Below, piece after piece: positions 1-8,099 of a stretch of 64,000 nt of DNA; within the stretch, counting starts at the first letter, position 1, and each line of letters begins with the position of its first letter. A model generated the notes under the pieces. That model was not told the origin of the DNA. It made no database searches and worked only from the letters and a program-made list of their open reading frames with translations. This DNA comes from Kitasatospora arboriphila (GTDB lineage Bacteria > Actinomycetota > Actinomycetes > Mycobacteriales > Mycobacteriaceae). Location of the stretch: the NCBI RefSeq assembly GCF_000717275.1, contig NZ_JNYV01000002.1, positions 1,240,001 to 1,304,000 of the forward strand, read 5' to 3'. Both the position numbers and the translations under genes were made by a program.

Positions 1-1
1 G

Positions 2-313
2 CCGTGGGCCACCTTCCTGATCAATCTTGCGGGCGCCTTTGCGCTGGGCATTGTCTTGGAAGCGCTGGCCAGGATGGGGGATGACACCGGGCGCCGACAG
101 TGTTTTCGCCTGTTCTTGGGTACTGGATTCTGCGGGTCATTCACCACCTACAGTGCCTTCGCTCTCGAAGCTTCTCTGCTCGGCAGGGATGGCGAAGTTG
201 TTGTCGCCGTGGCCTATATGGCGACTTCTGTGATCCTCGGTGTGGTGATGGCCTGGGCGGGCATCGCTGTTGCCACAAAGGCACGCGTGAGTCGACCGGC
301 GCCCCGCCGATGA
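2..313 (+). CDS. crcB: FluC/CrcB fluoride channel, first paralogue (5' truncated)
   Basis: Fluoride-selective membrane channel that lets toxic cytoplasmic fluoride leave the cell. The reading frame is open from base 2, so the N-terminus lies outside the window and about 103 codons remain. The visible part has the family signatures: a buried Asn in FLINLAGAF, and GTGFCGSFTTYS, which carries the TTxS segment of the central break helix and the pore Phe region. Two hydrophobic helices and a basic tail follow. The stop codon overlaps the ATG of the second paralogue (ATGA), so the two are translated together. Paired FluC genes are known to form heterodimeric channels in some Gram-positives; that pairing is inference here. 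Confidence 0.9.
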   Translation, partial: PWATFLINLAGAFALGIVLEALARMGDDTGRRQCFRLFLGTGFCGSFTTYSAFALEASLLGRDGEVVVAVAYMATSVILGVVMAWAGIAVATKARVSRPAPRR

Positions 314-675
314 TCGTTCTGGTGATGTTGGCCGGCGCGGCCGGAGCGGTGACCCGTTTTCTGGTCGACTCGGAGGTCAAACGCCGCCACCCCGCAGTGT
401 TCCCGTGGGGGACGGTGTTCATCAACGTGTCGGGCTCGTTGCTGATCGGGCTGGTGGCCGGAGTGGTGTTGTTCCACGGCCAACCAAGTGCCTGGCAGAC
501 CATCGTCGGGACCGGATTCTGTGGCGGATACACAACATTCAGTACCGCCAGTGTCGAGACGGTGCGCCTCGTTCAACAGGGGCGCCACGGGATGGCCCTT
601 TCCAATGCTGTTATCCCGCTCGCTCTCTCGATTGGTGCGTGCGCATTGGGGCTCTGGCTCGTCTATTTGGTGTGA
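310..675 (+). CDS. crcB: FluC/CrcB fluoride channel, second paralogue
   Basis: A 121-residue fluoride channel subunit with four hydrophobic segments, the normal length for the family. Asn39 in GTVFINVSG and residues 68-79 (GTGFCGGYTTFS) match the polar track and the Na+-binding break of FluC. The ATG at 310 overlaps the stop of the upstream paralogue by 4 bases, which fixes the start and implies coupling. Two different paralogues side by side suggest an obligate heterodimer, or one ancestral and one diverged copy. No fluoride riboswitch can be checked because the promoter lies before the window. Confidence 0.92.
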   Translation: MIVLVMLAGAAGAVTRFLVDSEVKRRHPAVFPWGTVFINVSGSLLIGLVAGVVLFHGQPSAWQTIVGTGFCGGYTTFSTASVETVRLVQQGRHGMALSNAVIPLALSIGACALGLWLVYLV

Positions 676-729
676 GTTCGGTGCGCCAGTCGTCGGACCG
701 GCCTCGTGTGCCGCGCAGAAGTTGATCCC

Positions 730-758
730 TTGACAAAACTAGAACACGTTCTAGTGTC
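730..758 (+). promoter_or_regulatory. Promoter of the thioesterase gene
   Basis: TTGACA at 730-735 and TAGTGT at 753-758 are spaced by 17 bp, a good sigma-A type promoter. It lies about 50 bases upstream of the GTG at 810. The KstR-like palindrome at 738-755 fills the spacer, so repressor binding would block polymerase directly. Confidence 0.65.
738..755. promoter_or_regulatory. KstR-type operator
   Basis: ACTAGAACACGTTCTAGT is a palindrome with perfect 8-bp arms and a 2-bp centre. It fits the TnnAACnnGTTnnA motif recognised by KstR, the TetR-family repressor of cholesterol catabolism in mycobacteria and rhodococci. It sits between the -35 and -10 boxes of the thioesterase promoter. A related copy lies upstream of the nitronate monooxygenase near 11,870. 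Confidence 0.75.
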
Positions 759-809
759 GTTCTCAGGGGCCTGGGAACGGGTCGAGTAAATCCTGAGGGG
801 GAATGGACA

Positions 810-1661
810 GTGGGGTATTTCGAGCATGGCGACGAGGGTTTTCATCCTTTGCCATTCGCCCAGAGTCAGTGGGCACCGAACTCGATCAACGGCTCGGCGT
901 TGGCCGGGCTGATCGCGCATGCGCTCGAGAAAGACTGCGGTGCAGGAAGTTATCGACCTGCGAGATTCACCATGGACATCTTCCGGCAACCGGAGTTCGC
1001 TCCGATTCAAACCCGGGGCTCGGTGGTACGCGAAGGACGCAGCATTCGAATCGCCGATGTCCACGTCTACCAAGGGGATCGAACGGTGGCGCGGGCTTCG
1101 ATGGTGTCGGTCACTCCGACCCGGGAACCAGTGGGCGCCCGGTGGCGTCCGGTCAGTCCCTCCATGTCCCTGGATGAGCGGGTCGCAGAAGCGTTGCCGC
1201 AACCTGGCATCCTGTGGGGCAGTGACGAACACCCTGATGGGTGGAGTGTGCCGATGCCGGAGCATCAGAATGCCAGTCGGAAACGGCTCTGGTTTGACCA
1301 GCCCTCATTGTTTGACGACGTGGACAACACGCCGCTGATTCGCGCAGCTATGCTCGGCGAGCTGACGAATACTCTTACGAGCTGGGGCGATCGGGGTGTC
1401 GGATTCATCAACCACGATGCGACCATCCTGCTGGCCCGTATGCCGATCGGGAACGTCGTGGGGATCGAAGCCGACAACCATCTGTCTGCAGATGGCATTG
1501 CCGCGGGCGCGGCCACCATGTGGGACTGTCAAGGTGCATTCGGAATGAGCATGGTGGGCGCGATTGCTCATTCGGCCGGCAGTCTCGATGCGTCGAGCGG
1601 ACCGGATGATTGGCAGGAAGCCGACAGTTCTCATCGGGCTTCTTTCGACGCCGTCGAGTAG
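810..1661 (+). CDS. Acyl-CoA thioesterase-like (double hotdog) protein
   Basis: A 283-residue protein resembling the TesB-like/4HBT_3 acyl-CoA thioesterase family, a double hotdog fold that hydrolyses or binds acyl-CoA. Supporting segments are an N-terminal stretch with NGSALAGLIAHALE, the PARFTMDIFRQPEF strand region typical of these proteins, and a C-terminal half with GIEADNHLSADGIAAG and WDCQGAFG. The GTG at 810 follows a GAGGGGGAA ribosome site by about 8 bases; no in-frame ATG lies nearby. The upstream KstR-type operator suggests a role in sterol side-chain or ring degradation, perhaps recycling CoA; the substrate is unknown. The gene stands alone. Confidence 0.72.
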   Translation: MGYFEHGDEGFHPLPFAQSQWAPNSINGSALAGLIAHALEKDCGAGSYRPARFTMDIFRQPEFAPIQTRGSVVREGRSIRIADVHVYQGDRTVARASMVSVTPTREPVGARWRPVSPSMSLDERVAEALPQPGILWGSDEHPDGWSVPMPEHQNASRKRLWFDQPSLFDDVDNTPLIRAAMLGELTNTLTSWGDRGVGFINHDATILLARMPIGNVVGIEADNHLSADGIAAGAATMWDCQGAFGMSMVGAIAHSAGSLDASSGPDDWQEADSSHRASFDAVE

Positions 1662-1746
1662 ATGGCGACAGCTGCCCGCGGGTCCTGATTCGACGAGCCC
1701 TGTGCCGGCGACATGACTCGGGCGGGTTCATCCAAACGGACGACTA

Positions 1747-1762
1747 TCGAATGTGTGTTCGA
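1747..1762. promoter_or_regulatory. SOS box (LexA site), one mismatch
   Basis: TCGAATGTGTGTTCGA matches the mycobacterial LexA consensus TCGAACnnnnGTTCGA at all but one arm position, and the palindrome extends by one more base pair on each side (ATCGAA...TTCGAT). It lies about 130 bases before the 13E12-family gene. REP13E12 genes of M. tuberculosis are known members of the SOS regulon, which supports the call. Confidence 0.65.
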
Positions 1763-1846
1763 TTGATCTAGTGTGGTGACACGCTGATCGTCCGCAAGAC
1801 CTGACTCTGAGATACGTGTGACTACGCCACCGATGTGATCGGCTGT

Positions 1847-1874
1847 CCCAATGTTGTTGTCCCAGTGTTGTTGT
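1847..1874. repeat. 14-bp tandem repeat in the 13E12 leader
   Basis: CCCAATGTTGTTGT is followed directly by CCCAGTGTTGTTGT, two copies with one mismatch, immediately upstream of the GGAGGG ribosome site of the DUF222 gene. It may be a replication slippage product; no function is evident. Confidence 0.6.
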
Positions 1875-1892
1875 CTTGGAGGGGGTGTGGTG

Positions 1893-3109
1893 ATGGCTGT
1901 TGTTGATCTGGTTGATGAGGTCATCGGGGTCGGGTTTCCTGATGATTCGGCCGGGGTGGTGGCGGTGGTGAAAGACCTGATCACCCTGCGTAATGCTTTG
2001 GAGGCGCGGTTGGCGGCCGGTGCGCGGCGATCATCGACCGCCTCGGTGTCGCCAAATCTCTGGGGTCGACACCCTCGAAAGTGGTGCAGGCCAACGGTGC
2101 CGCCCCAGCAGCAGTGGCACGATGGCTACGCATCGGGACCGGCTTGGTGGGGTTGGATCGTACAGCCGGATACTTTCGGGACGGGTTCCTCTCCGCCGAG
2201 CACGTCGACGCAATAGTTCGGGGCATCAGCCATGTGCGCGGCCGCATGGCAGGTGTGATGAGTGACGACTACCGATCTGAGGTCGAGGGAAAACTTCTGG
2301 CTCATGCGTTCTCTGGTGCACCCCCCGCCGAGATCGGGAGGATTGCCCGGGCGATGGGTAATGAGGTCGCCGAGGTGTCGGGTGGGGTGCCGGCCGCCGA
2401 AGACGTTTCGTTGAACACTCTGGATTACGTGATCACTGACGATGGCCGATTGTCGGGCAGGTTTGATGTGGATGCGGTGACTGGGGAGAAGATGATGTCC
2501 GCGCTCGACGTGTGGTCCAGGCCTCGTCCTGAACCGGACGGGAGCGCCGATGCTCGCACGCCGTCGCAACGACGGGCTGATGCCCTGCACCAACTCCTCG
2601 ATTGCGGTGGTGGTGGGCAGGGTTTGGTGTCGGCGCCGAGAACGGAGGTGGCGGTGACGGTTCCGGCGGATCATCCCGACCTTGCGTCACTGCGGTGGAT
2701 GGGTCCGGTCACCGAAGCGACCGCGGCGGCAGCTGCGTGTGATGCAGTGATCACCTCGATCACCCTGGACGGGCAGCAGGTGCCGATCGATTTGAGCCCA
2801 CCCAAGCGTTTGTTCACCGGGCCGGTGCGTAAAGCGATCTTGCTTCGCGATACCTGCTGCATCAAATGCGGGGCGCCGGCGACCTGGTCGGACTGTCATC
2901 ACATCGTGCACTGGGCTGACGGCGGATCCACCACCCTGCGCAATGGGTGTCTGTTGTGCCGGACGTGCCATCGGGCCGTGCATCACACCGATTGGGACAT
3001 CACCATGGGCGCCGATGGGCATCCCTGGCTGATCCCACCCGCCGACATCGACCCCACCCGACAACCACTACCCGCCTACAACCGGCGAACCCTCACCCTC
3101 GCAGCATAA
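1893..3109 (+). pseudogene. 13E12/DUF222-HNH endonuclease gene, frameshifted
   Basis: Member of the 13E12 repeat family: an N-terminal DUF222 domain and a C-terminal HNH nuclease domain. The N-terminal part reads from ATG 1893 (after GGAGGG) as MAVVDLVDEVIGVG to LEARLAAG. It then continues only in another frame as IIDRLGVAKSLGSTPSKVVQ, so about one base was lost or gained between 2012 and 2028. From GTG 2081 a 342-residue reading frame is intact. It carries the HNH module (CIKCGAPATWSDCHHIVHWA, then CLLCRTCHRAVHH) with zinc cysteines and the catalytic His pair. The nuclease part could still be made from GTG 2081, but the family length implies the native protein is broken. A sequencing error is an alternative. 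An SOS-like box lies upstream. Confidence 0.8.
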
Positions 3110-3240
3110 GTCGACCAGCAACTGCCCTCCGCGCCCTCGATGTGGTCGAGACCGCGCAAGATCCTTGACAATTCCATAGAGTGAGCTCCGCGCGGGTGTT
3201 TTGCGACTCCCAGGCGTGTGGGAGGTGCAAATGCCCGCCG

Positions 3241-3999
3241 TCAGTACTGCTGCTGGCCCGCCATCTGGGTCTGGATGCGTTGCTGCAGGCGTTGCAGTCC
3301 CATGGTCGACAACCCGGGGATCTGGCTCTCCAGCTGGCGAACGAGGTTGTGGTCGTTGATCACCTTCTCGCTCGACTGGATGAGAACCGTTCCGGCGCCG
3401 GTGAAGTCGAACTGCTGTTCCTCGCCACTGGCGGCGCCCATCATCGCGGCTCCGGCGGCCATGTAGCCCGTGATCCACCCCTGGTCGTAGTGGTGACTGG
3501 GGGAGGGACAATCGGCCCAGCCGACCAGTGCCTCGGGGTCGACTCGCAACGGCGGTTCGGCGAACATGACCGGCCCGTTCGAGGACGCCAGGAACTTGCC
3601 GGTGCCGATGAGTGTCAAGTAGCCCGGCACGATTGACTGGTTCAGCTGCAACCCGGGCTCGAAAGCCAACAGGTTGGCCGCCCGAACCGTGAGGTTGCCG
3701 TCTTCGAGGTCGTACGAATTGATGTCGAAGCCGCGGTCGCCGATGATCAGTGTTCCCTGACCCTGGGCGATCACGTAGTCACCCATGTACAACGGCGCGC
3801 TGATGGTGCCGGCCAGCGACTGCATCATCGCTGTCTGCATGCCCTGGACCAGAGCCTGGAACTGCATCTGTCCGTAGTAGGCGATCATGGCGCCCTTGGA
3901 CATGATCCAGGGCTTGGTCAGCTGCATGTAGTACGCGTACGTGTTGCCCGGAATGTTGTCGTCACCTTGCAGCATCGACGGATTCAAGATGTCGCTCAT
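3241..3999 (-). CDS. AIM24 family protein (third of operon)
   Basis: A 252-residue AIM24-family protein, predicted to form a beta-rich sandwich; the family is named from a yeast mitochondrial protein, and its bacterial role is unknown. Recognisable segments are MSKGAMIAYYGQMQFQ, GQGTLIIGDRG, RAANLLAFEPGL and a C-terminal GAGTVLIQSSEKVI, a pattern shared with the two upstream paralogues. It differs from them in a longer, Gln-rich tail ending QRIQTQMAGQQQY. The ATG follows AGGGGAAAAG and lies 10 bases after the stop of the second paralogue, so all three are likely co-transcribed from upstream of 5364. Confidence 0.85.
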   Translation of the reverse strand: MSDILNPSMLQGDDNIPGNTYAYYMQLTKPWIMSKGAMIAYYGQMQFQALVQGMQTAMMQSLAGTISAPLYMGDYVIAQGQGTLIIGDRGFDINSYDLEDGNLTVRAANLLAFEPGLQLNQSIVPGYLTLIGTGKFLASSNGPVMFAEPPLRVDPEALVGWADCPSPSHHYDQGWITGYMAAGAAMMGAASGEEQQFDFTGAGTVLIQSSEKVINDHNLVRQLESQIPGLSTMGLQRLQQRIQTQMAGQQQY

Positions 4000-4009
4000 G
4001 GCTTTTCCC

Positions 4010-4735
4010 CTACAGCTTCTGTTCGGATGCTTGGACGAAAACAGTTCCCTGGCCCTGGCACTGCAACTGCATGGCCTCGCCGGCGCCGCGGCCGACCGCG
4101 TCGCGCCAGCCCATCGTCGATTTGAGCTGCGTTTGAACGTTGCCGAACGTGCCGACGAAGGCCTGCGGATCCACGATCACCGGATACTGGCCGCCGACCT
4201 GGATCTCCAACACCTCACCGTGAGCCAACAACACGACCGAGCCCATGCCCTGTAGTTGGGTGGTGAACATGCCGTCGCCGGTCAATGCGCCGGTGGCAGC
4301 TCCGCGTAGAGCACCCATGATTCCGCCGCCTCGACCGCCGCCGCCCCCGCCGCCCTGCGAGGTCATCGAGACAATCGATGCCTGCAGCCCCGACGTGTAG
4401 CCGAGCGTGCGCGATGCGTCAGCGGTGACCGTTCCTCCCTGGGGCATGTCGATGACATGGACGGCGAGACCGGCAAACCCGTAGTGCACGTCGCCATTTC
4501 CCTGCGCAAGCATCGTGGCCTCGTGCTCGCCGCGCATCATCCGACCCGCCATACCCGCGACGGCACCCATGCCGCCCATTCCCGGCATGCCACCCCCTCC
4601 TGCGCCGGGGATCTGGTGCGGCGAGAACTGCACCTGACCGGTGTAGAAGAGCATCGCGCCCTTACGCGCGACCACGCCACCGGCGTGACCGACGTTGACC
4701 TTGACCACTTTCGAGTTCACTTTTTCAAAGACCAT
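4010..4735 (-). CDS. AIM24 family protein (second of operon)
   Basis: AIM24-family paralogue, 241 residues from ATG 4735. A GTG at 4744 overlaps the stop of the preceding gene (GTGA) and would add three residues; either start implies coupling. It keeps the family pattern (RKGAMLFYTGQVQF, GNGDVHYGFAGLAVHVID, GMGSVVLLAHGEVLEIQVGGQYPVIVDP, GQGTVFVQASEQKL). It carries two low-complexity glycine-rich insertions, GAGGGGMPGMGGMGAVAGMA and a run of nine glycines and arginines before GIMGALRGAATG, which look like flexible or membrane-associating loops. No signal peptide is present. Function unknown. Confidence 0.85.
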   Translation of the reverse strand: MVFEKVNSKVVKVNVGHAGGVVARKGAMLFYTGQVQFSPHQIPGAGGGGMPGMGGMGAVAGMAGRMMRGEHEATMLAQGNGDVHYGFAGLAVHVIDMPQGGTVTADASRTLGYTSGLQASIVSMTSQGGGGGGGRGGGIMGALRGAATGALTGDGMFTTQLQGMGSVVLLAHGEVLEIQVGGQYPVIVDPQAFVGTFGNVQTQLKSTMGWRDAVGRGAGEAMQLQCQGQGTVFVQASEQKL

Positions 4736-4740
4736 TGCAC

Positions 4741-5364
4741 TCACCGTTCCGCCGGCTGGATGGACACAACACCCTGACCCTGCCACCGCAGCGAGAACGC
4801 CTCGCCGCCGTCCTGGCCAATCATCGACCGCCAGCTGACGTCGGTGACAAACGATTGCTGCAGTTGACCTTTGGCAGACACAAACGCATCCGGGTCGACC
4901 ACCAGAGGCATGTTCGGGCTCACCTCAAGATGAATCAAAGGACCGCCGGCCGACAGCAGGGCAACCTGACCCGTGCCCGACACCGTCGTGGTGAAAAGAC
5001 CTTGCCCGCTAGACATTCCACCGAGTCCCGAGAACTGGACATTGGTTTGGAGATTACCGGCCATCGCCAGCAACTGCCGCGACTCCACCTGGATCGTCTC
5101 GTTGTTCAGCTGCAACACCGTTGTGTACTGAGCGCCGATCGCGAGGTGGACCAGGCCATTGCCCGTGCACTCCATCAGTTTGAGCGATTCACCGGTGGCC
5201 TTCTGTTTGAGGCCGGCGAGCACACCCGCCCCGCCGCCGAATCCGGCTGCCTTGAACTCAACTTGTCCCTGGTACGAGACCATCGACCCGCTGACGGCTT
5301 TGATCGATGTGTTGTTGAGCCGTGCCTCGACCACGCGTTTGGTCAATCCGAATAACTCGGCCAT
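4741..5364 (-). CDS. AIM24 family protein (first of operon)
   Basis: First of three AIM24-family genes, 207 residues. It begins MAELFGLTKRVVEARLNNTS and carries the common core: GSMVSYQGQVEFKA, GNGLVHLAIG, LQVN-type strands, GTGQVALLSAGGPLIHLEV, MPLVVDPDAFVSAKG, and a terminal GQGVVSIQPAER. The repeated VxxQGxGxVxIQxSE ending in all three paralogues marks a tandem duplication followed by divergence. The shared pattern and tight spacing suggest the products form a hetero-oligomer. The family's biochemical activity is not known. Confidence 0.86.
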   Translation of the reverse strand: MAELFGLTKRVVEARLNNTSIKAVSGSMVSYQGQVEFKAAGFGGGAGVLAGLKQKATGESLKLMECTGNGLVHLAIGAQYTTVLQLNNETIQVESRQLLAMAGNLQTNVQFSGLGGMSSGQGLFTTTVSGTGQVALLSAGGPLIHLEVSPNMPLVVDPDAFVSAKGQLQQSFVTDVSWRSMIGQDGGEAFSLRWQGQGVVSIQPAER

Positions 5365-5560
5365 GTTGTGCGTCCTCTGAGTTCAAGCGTGCTGAGCGAT
5401 GACTGACATATCGTAGGCACCAACAACCCAGGTGAACAGCCCGAATCCTCGGTTCGACTGACGTCCGCACACATGGTTCGTCGCGCGGCGCCGCCGAGCG
5501 CAGCCGGAATGCCAGATGGGTTCGACCAGACGGACGTGAGCGCTGGTCGGCTGCCGTAAC

Positions 5561-6049
5561 GTGACCGGCGTGAATGATGCGTCGTGGGGTGCGGTAGGTG
5601 TCGGGATTTTTCTCATCGCGGTGGTGTTCGGTATCGGCTTGTATGTCCGGTACAGGCAGAACGAGGCGGCTCGGCTTGATCACGACGTCGATCTTGCGGT
5701 GAAACTGCGGACGATCGCAGGCCAGGACCCGGTCCGGGCGGCGGCGATCGACGAGTTCGAGACGGCGATCTACGAGCGGTTGTTCTATGCATCCACGGTC
5801 GGGCCACGAGCGCGGGGCGCGGCGTGGGCCCTGTTGGGTGCCGTGCTCGCGGCGTTCGGTGCACTTTGGGTCCGCGACGGAGGTGGAGTCATCACGGACG
5901 TCGTGCACTGCGGATTGGCCGCTGTGGCAGCCGGTTTCGCTCTGACCTTCTTGGTATTTCTGGGACTGACGCTGTACGCGGCAACCAGCATGCCGCGGAT
6001 TTCTTTTGCGGACTCGTACAGCGACGAGCCCGAAAGCTCCACCGACTGA
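5561..6049 (+). CDS. Small membrane protein, unknown function
   Basis: A 162-residue protein with three hydrophobic segments: residues about 10-28 (GAVGVGIFLIAVVFGIGLYV), about 84-103 and about 113-138. A charged cytoplasmic stretch between the first two is rich in Arg and Asp (VRYRQNEAARLDHDVDLAVK). The acidic, Ser-rich C-terminus (SYSDEPESSTD) is presumably cytoplasmic. The GTG at 5561 is the first start after the divergent AIM24 operon. I do not recognise a family. Confidence 0.7.
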   Translation: MTGVNDASWGAVGVGIFLIAVVFGIGLYVRYRQNEAARLDHDVDLAVKLRTIAGQDPVRAAAIDEFETAIYERLFYASTVGPRARGAAWALLGAVLAAFGALWVRDGGGVITDVVHCGLAAVAAGFALTFLVFLGLTLYAATSMPRISFADSYSDEPESSTD

Positions 6050-6093
6050 GGCGAACCCATTGTCGGCGAGGCCTGATCGGTGTTCGGCAGACG

Positions 6094-6990
6094 TCAGTAG
6101 GGCTGGTAGCCGTACGTCGGCGCCTGCACAGGTGCCCTTTGGCGGCCCAACACGATGCCTGCGAGGCTCGTCCCGGTGACCACCAGCAGGGTCAGGGTGG
6201 CGAGGACGGCGCCTGGACCTGTAGAGAAATCATTGGTGGCCTCGAAGACCTCGGACTCGAAGTCGGACTCGAACAAGATGCAAATGCTCGGCGCCGCCAG
6301 GAAGATGATCGCCAGCAGCAGGTGCAGAACCGACAGAACAAAGACGGCGATCGAATTGCCGAAACGTCCTATGTTGCAGAGAACCAGCAGGCCCAGAATG
6401 GCGACCGGTAATACAAAGAGCGGAAGGAACACCCCGGCATAGGGGGCTCCGCTCGCCCCCGATCCCAGATCAACCGATTCGCCTGCTTCGAACACCTGCC
6501 CCCATCCGTTGACCGAGGCCCGCGGGCCGCTGCTCGTCTTCGGCTCGAAAGACGCCCAGGTCAACCATCCGTAGGCAACCATGAGTAGGGCCCCGACGAG
6601 CGCTGCGGCACCGAAGGCGCGCGTGAGCCCGACCGCAACCGGCTTGGGATCAAAGCCCGGCGTCGACCCCCCGAACTGCGACCCCCCGAACTGCGGTACC
6701 CCGTACTGCGGTACCCCGAACTGCGGATTGCCGTACTGAGTGTTCCCGTACTGCGCGGGTTGCGAAAACTGCTGTGCGCTCGGCTGATACGGCGGTGGGT
6801 ACGGCACGAACTGATCGGAGGGCTGGGCAGGCGGATAGGGATTGAAACCACTCTGGTCGACGTGGCCAGGGTGTTGGGGGTCAGCTGGTTCGGCGAAGTG
6901 CTGCGTGGGTTGCGCGCCGTCGCCGGTCCGGCGGTCAGCCTTGGTCAGGTCTGGACGTGAGCCGAAAGCGTCGCCCGGATCGTTGGTCAT
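6094..6990 (-). CDS. Membrane protein with Tyr/Gly/Gln-rich N-terminus
   Basis: A 298-residue protein. The first 125 residues are polar and disordered, ending in a pentapeptide-like array (QYGNTQYGNPQFGVPQYGVP, then QFGGSQFGGS). Four hydrophobic helices follow (GAAALVGALLMVAYGWLTWA, VFLPLFVLPVAILGLLVL, IAVFVLSVLHLLLAIIFLA and a last one near LATLTLLVVTG), and the end is again Tyr/Gly-rich (APTYGYQPY). The ATG at 6990 (MTNDPGDAF) is preferred over an upstream ATG. Architecture matches another gene in this window (44128-44952), so both belong to the broad actinobacterial class of disordered-N-terminus membrane proteins. Function unknown. Confidence 0.72.
   Translation of the reverse strand: MTNDPGDAFGSRPDLTKADRRTGDGAQPTQHFAEPADPQHPGHVDQSGFNPYPPAQPSDQFVPYPPPYQPSAQQFSQPAQYGNTQYGNPQFGVPQYGVPQFGGSQFGGSTPGFDPKPVAVGLTRAFGAAALVGALLMVAYGWLTWASFEPKTSSGPRASVNGWGQVFEAGESVDLGSGASGAPYAGVFLPLFVLPVAILGLLVLCNIGRFGNSIAVFVLSVLHLLLAIIFLAAPSICILFESDFESEVFEATNDFSTGPGAVLATLTLLVVTGTSLAGIVLGRQRAPVQAPTYGYQPY
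6659..6762. repeat. 15-bp coding repeat array (QFG/QYG units)
   Basis: Six to eight imperfect units of 12-15 bp, related to CCGAACTGCGGTACC on the plus strand, encode the repeated QYG(N/V)P and QFGGS pentapeptides on the minus strand. Such arrays are prone to slippage and length variation between strains. Confidence 0.65.
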
Positions 6991-7062
6991 GATGTCTACA
7001 AACCCCCGCTGTCGATGTCCGTATTGCCGGTGCACACATCGTAGACACGGACAGCTCGTGGT

Positions 7063-8016
7063 TCAGCTGGCGCAACCGAAGCGGACGCGGAACGCAGTGG
7101 GCGTGATACCGACGATGGCCGAGAAATGGTGTCGCAGCAGGGTCGCCGAACTGAAACCGACCTGACGGGCCACTTCCTCGATGCCGAGATCGGTGGTTTC
7201 CAGCAGGCTCTGCGCGGCGAGGACCCGCTGCTCGGTGAGCCAGCGCAACGGGCTGGTGCCCACTTCGTCGGCGAACCTGCGGGCAAAAGTGCGTGGGGAC
7301 ATGTGTGCTTTGGTGGCCATGTCCGCGATCGAGATGTCCTGCTTCAAATTGCGCAGCATCCAGTTGAGCACGCGGCCGAATCCGTCCTCATCACATTCCG
7401 GCACAGGCGCTTTCACGAACTGCCTCTGCCCGCCTTCGCGTTGCGGGGGAACCACCATGCGGCGGGCGATCTTGTTCGCAATCGTCGGCCCGTGCTCGGT
7501 GCGGACCAGGTGCAGGCTGGCGTCGATGCCGGCTGCTGTACCGGCGCTGGTGATGATGTTGCCCTCTTGGACGTACAGCACATCGGTGTTCACGTCGACG
7601 TCTGGGAACAGCTCGGCCATCTCCTTGCCGTACTTCCAGTGGGTGCTCGCGGACCGGCCGCCGAGCAGGCCGGCGGCGGCGACGACAAACGAGCCCGTGC
7701 AGACCGACAAGATGTATGCGCCTCGAGCGTCGGCTGCACGGAGTACATCGAGCACCGCCTCGGGGAAGTCGGTCCGGACTTGCCCGGCCGGTATCGCCAC
7801 CAGGTCCACGTCGGCGCACGCTTCGAGCCCGTACTGCGGAATGACCTGGGCGCCCGTCGTGAAGTTCAGCGGTTTGCCCGGTTCGATACCGCACACGCGG
7901 TAGTCGAATTTCGGTACGCCCTCGTCGGTGCGATCCACGCCGAATACCTCGCTGACCACGCCGTACTCGAAGGCGGCAACGGGCTCTTGCAGGATCACGG
8001 CAACGGAGCGGAGCAT
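7063..8016 (-). CDS. GlxA-type AraC family transcriptional regulator
   Basis: A 317-residue regulator with two domains. An N-terminal DJ-1/PfpI-like domain (about residues 1-175) has the YILSVCTGSFVVAAAGLLGG nucleophile-elbow region and the preceding GAYILSVCTG Cys. A C-terminal AraC helix-turn-helix pair (about 215-317) contains ISIADMATKAHMSPRTFARR and GIEEVARQVGFSSATLLRHH. This is the GlxA/FtrA architecture, whose members regulate catabolic genes in response to small ligands. The ATG at 8016 (MLRSVAVILQEP) was chosen because the fold begins there. The 56-residue membrane protein starting at 8100 is divergent and may share the control region. Confidence 0.88.
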   Translation of the reverse strand: MLRSVAVILQEPVAAFEYGVVSEVFGVDRTDEGVPKFDYRVCGIEPGKPLNFTTGAQVIPQYGLEACADVDLVAIPAGQVRTDFPEAVLDVLRAADARGAYILSVCTGSFVVAAAGLLGGRSASTHWKYGKEMAELFPDVDVNTDVLYVQEGNIITSAGTAAGIDASLHLVRTEHGPTIANKIARRMVVPPQREGGQRQFVKAPVPECDEDGFGRVLNWMLRNLKQDISIADMATKAHMSPRTFARRFADEVGTSPLRWLTEQRVLAAQSLLETTDLGIEEVARQVGFSSATLLRHHFSAIVGITPTAFRVRFGCAS

Positions 8017-8099
8017 GCCAACCAGTATGGCAGAAAATATGCGAAGACTGGCAAAACAGCCAGTGGTGGCACTATCTGTTCGGGCGCATAGTTTCAGAC

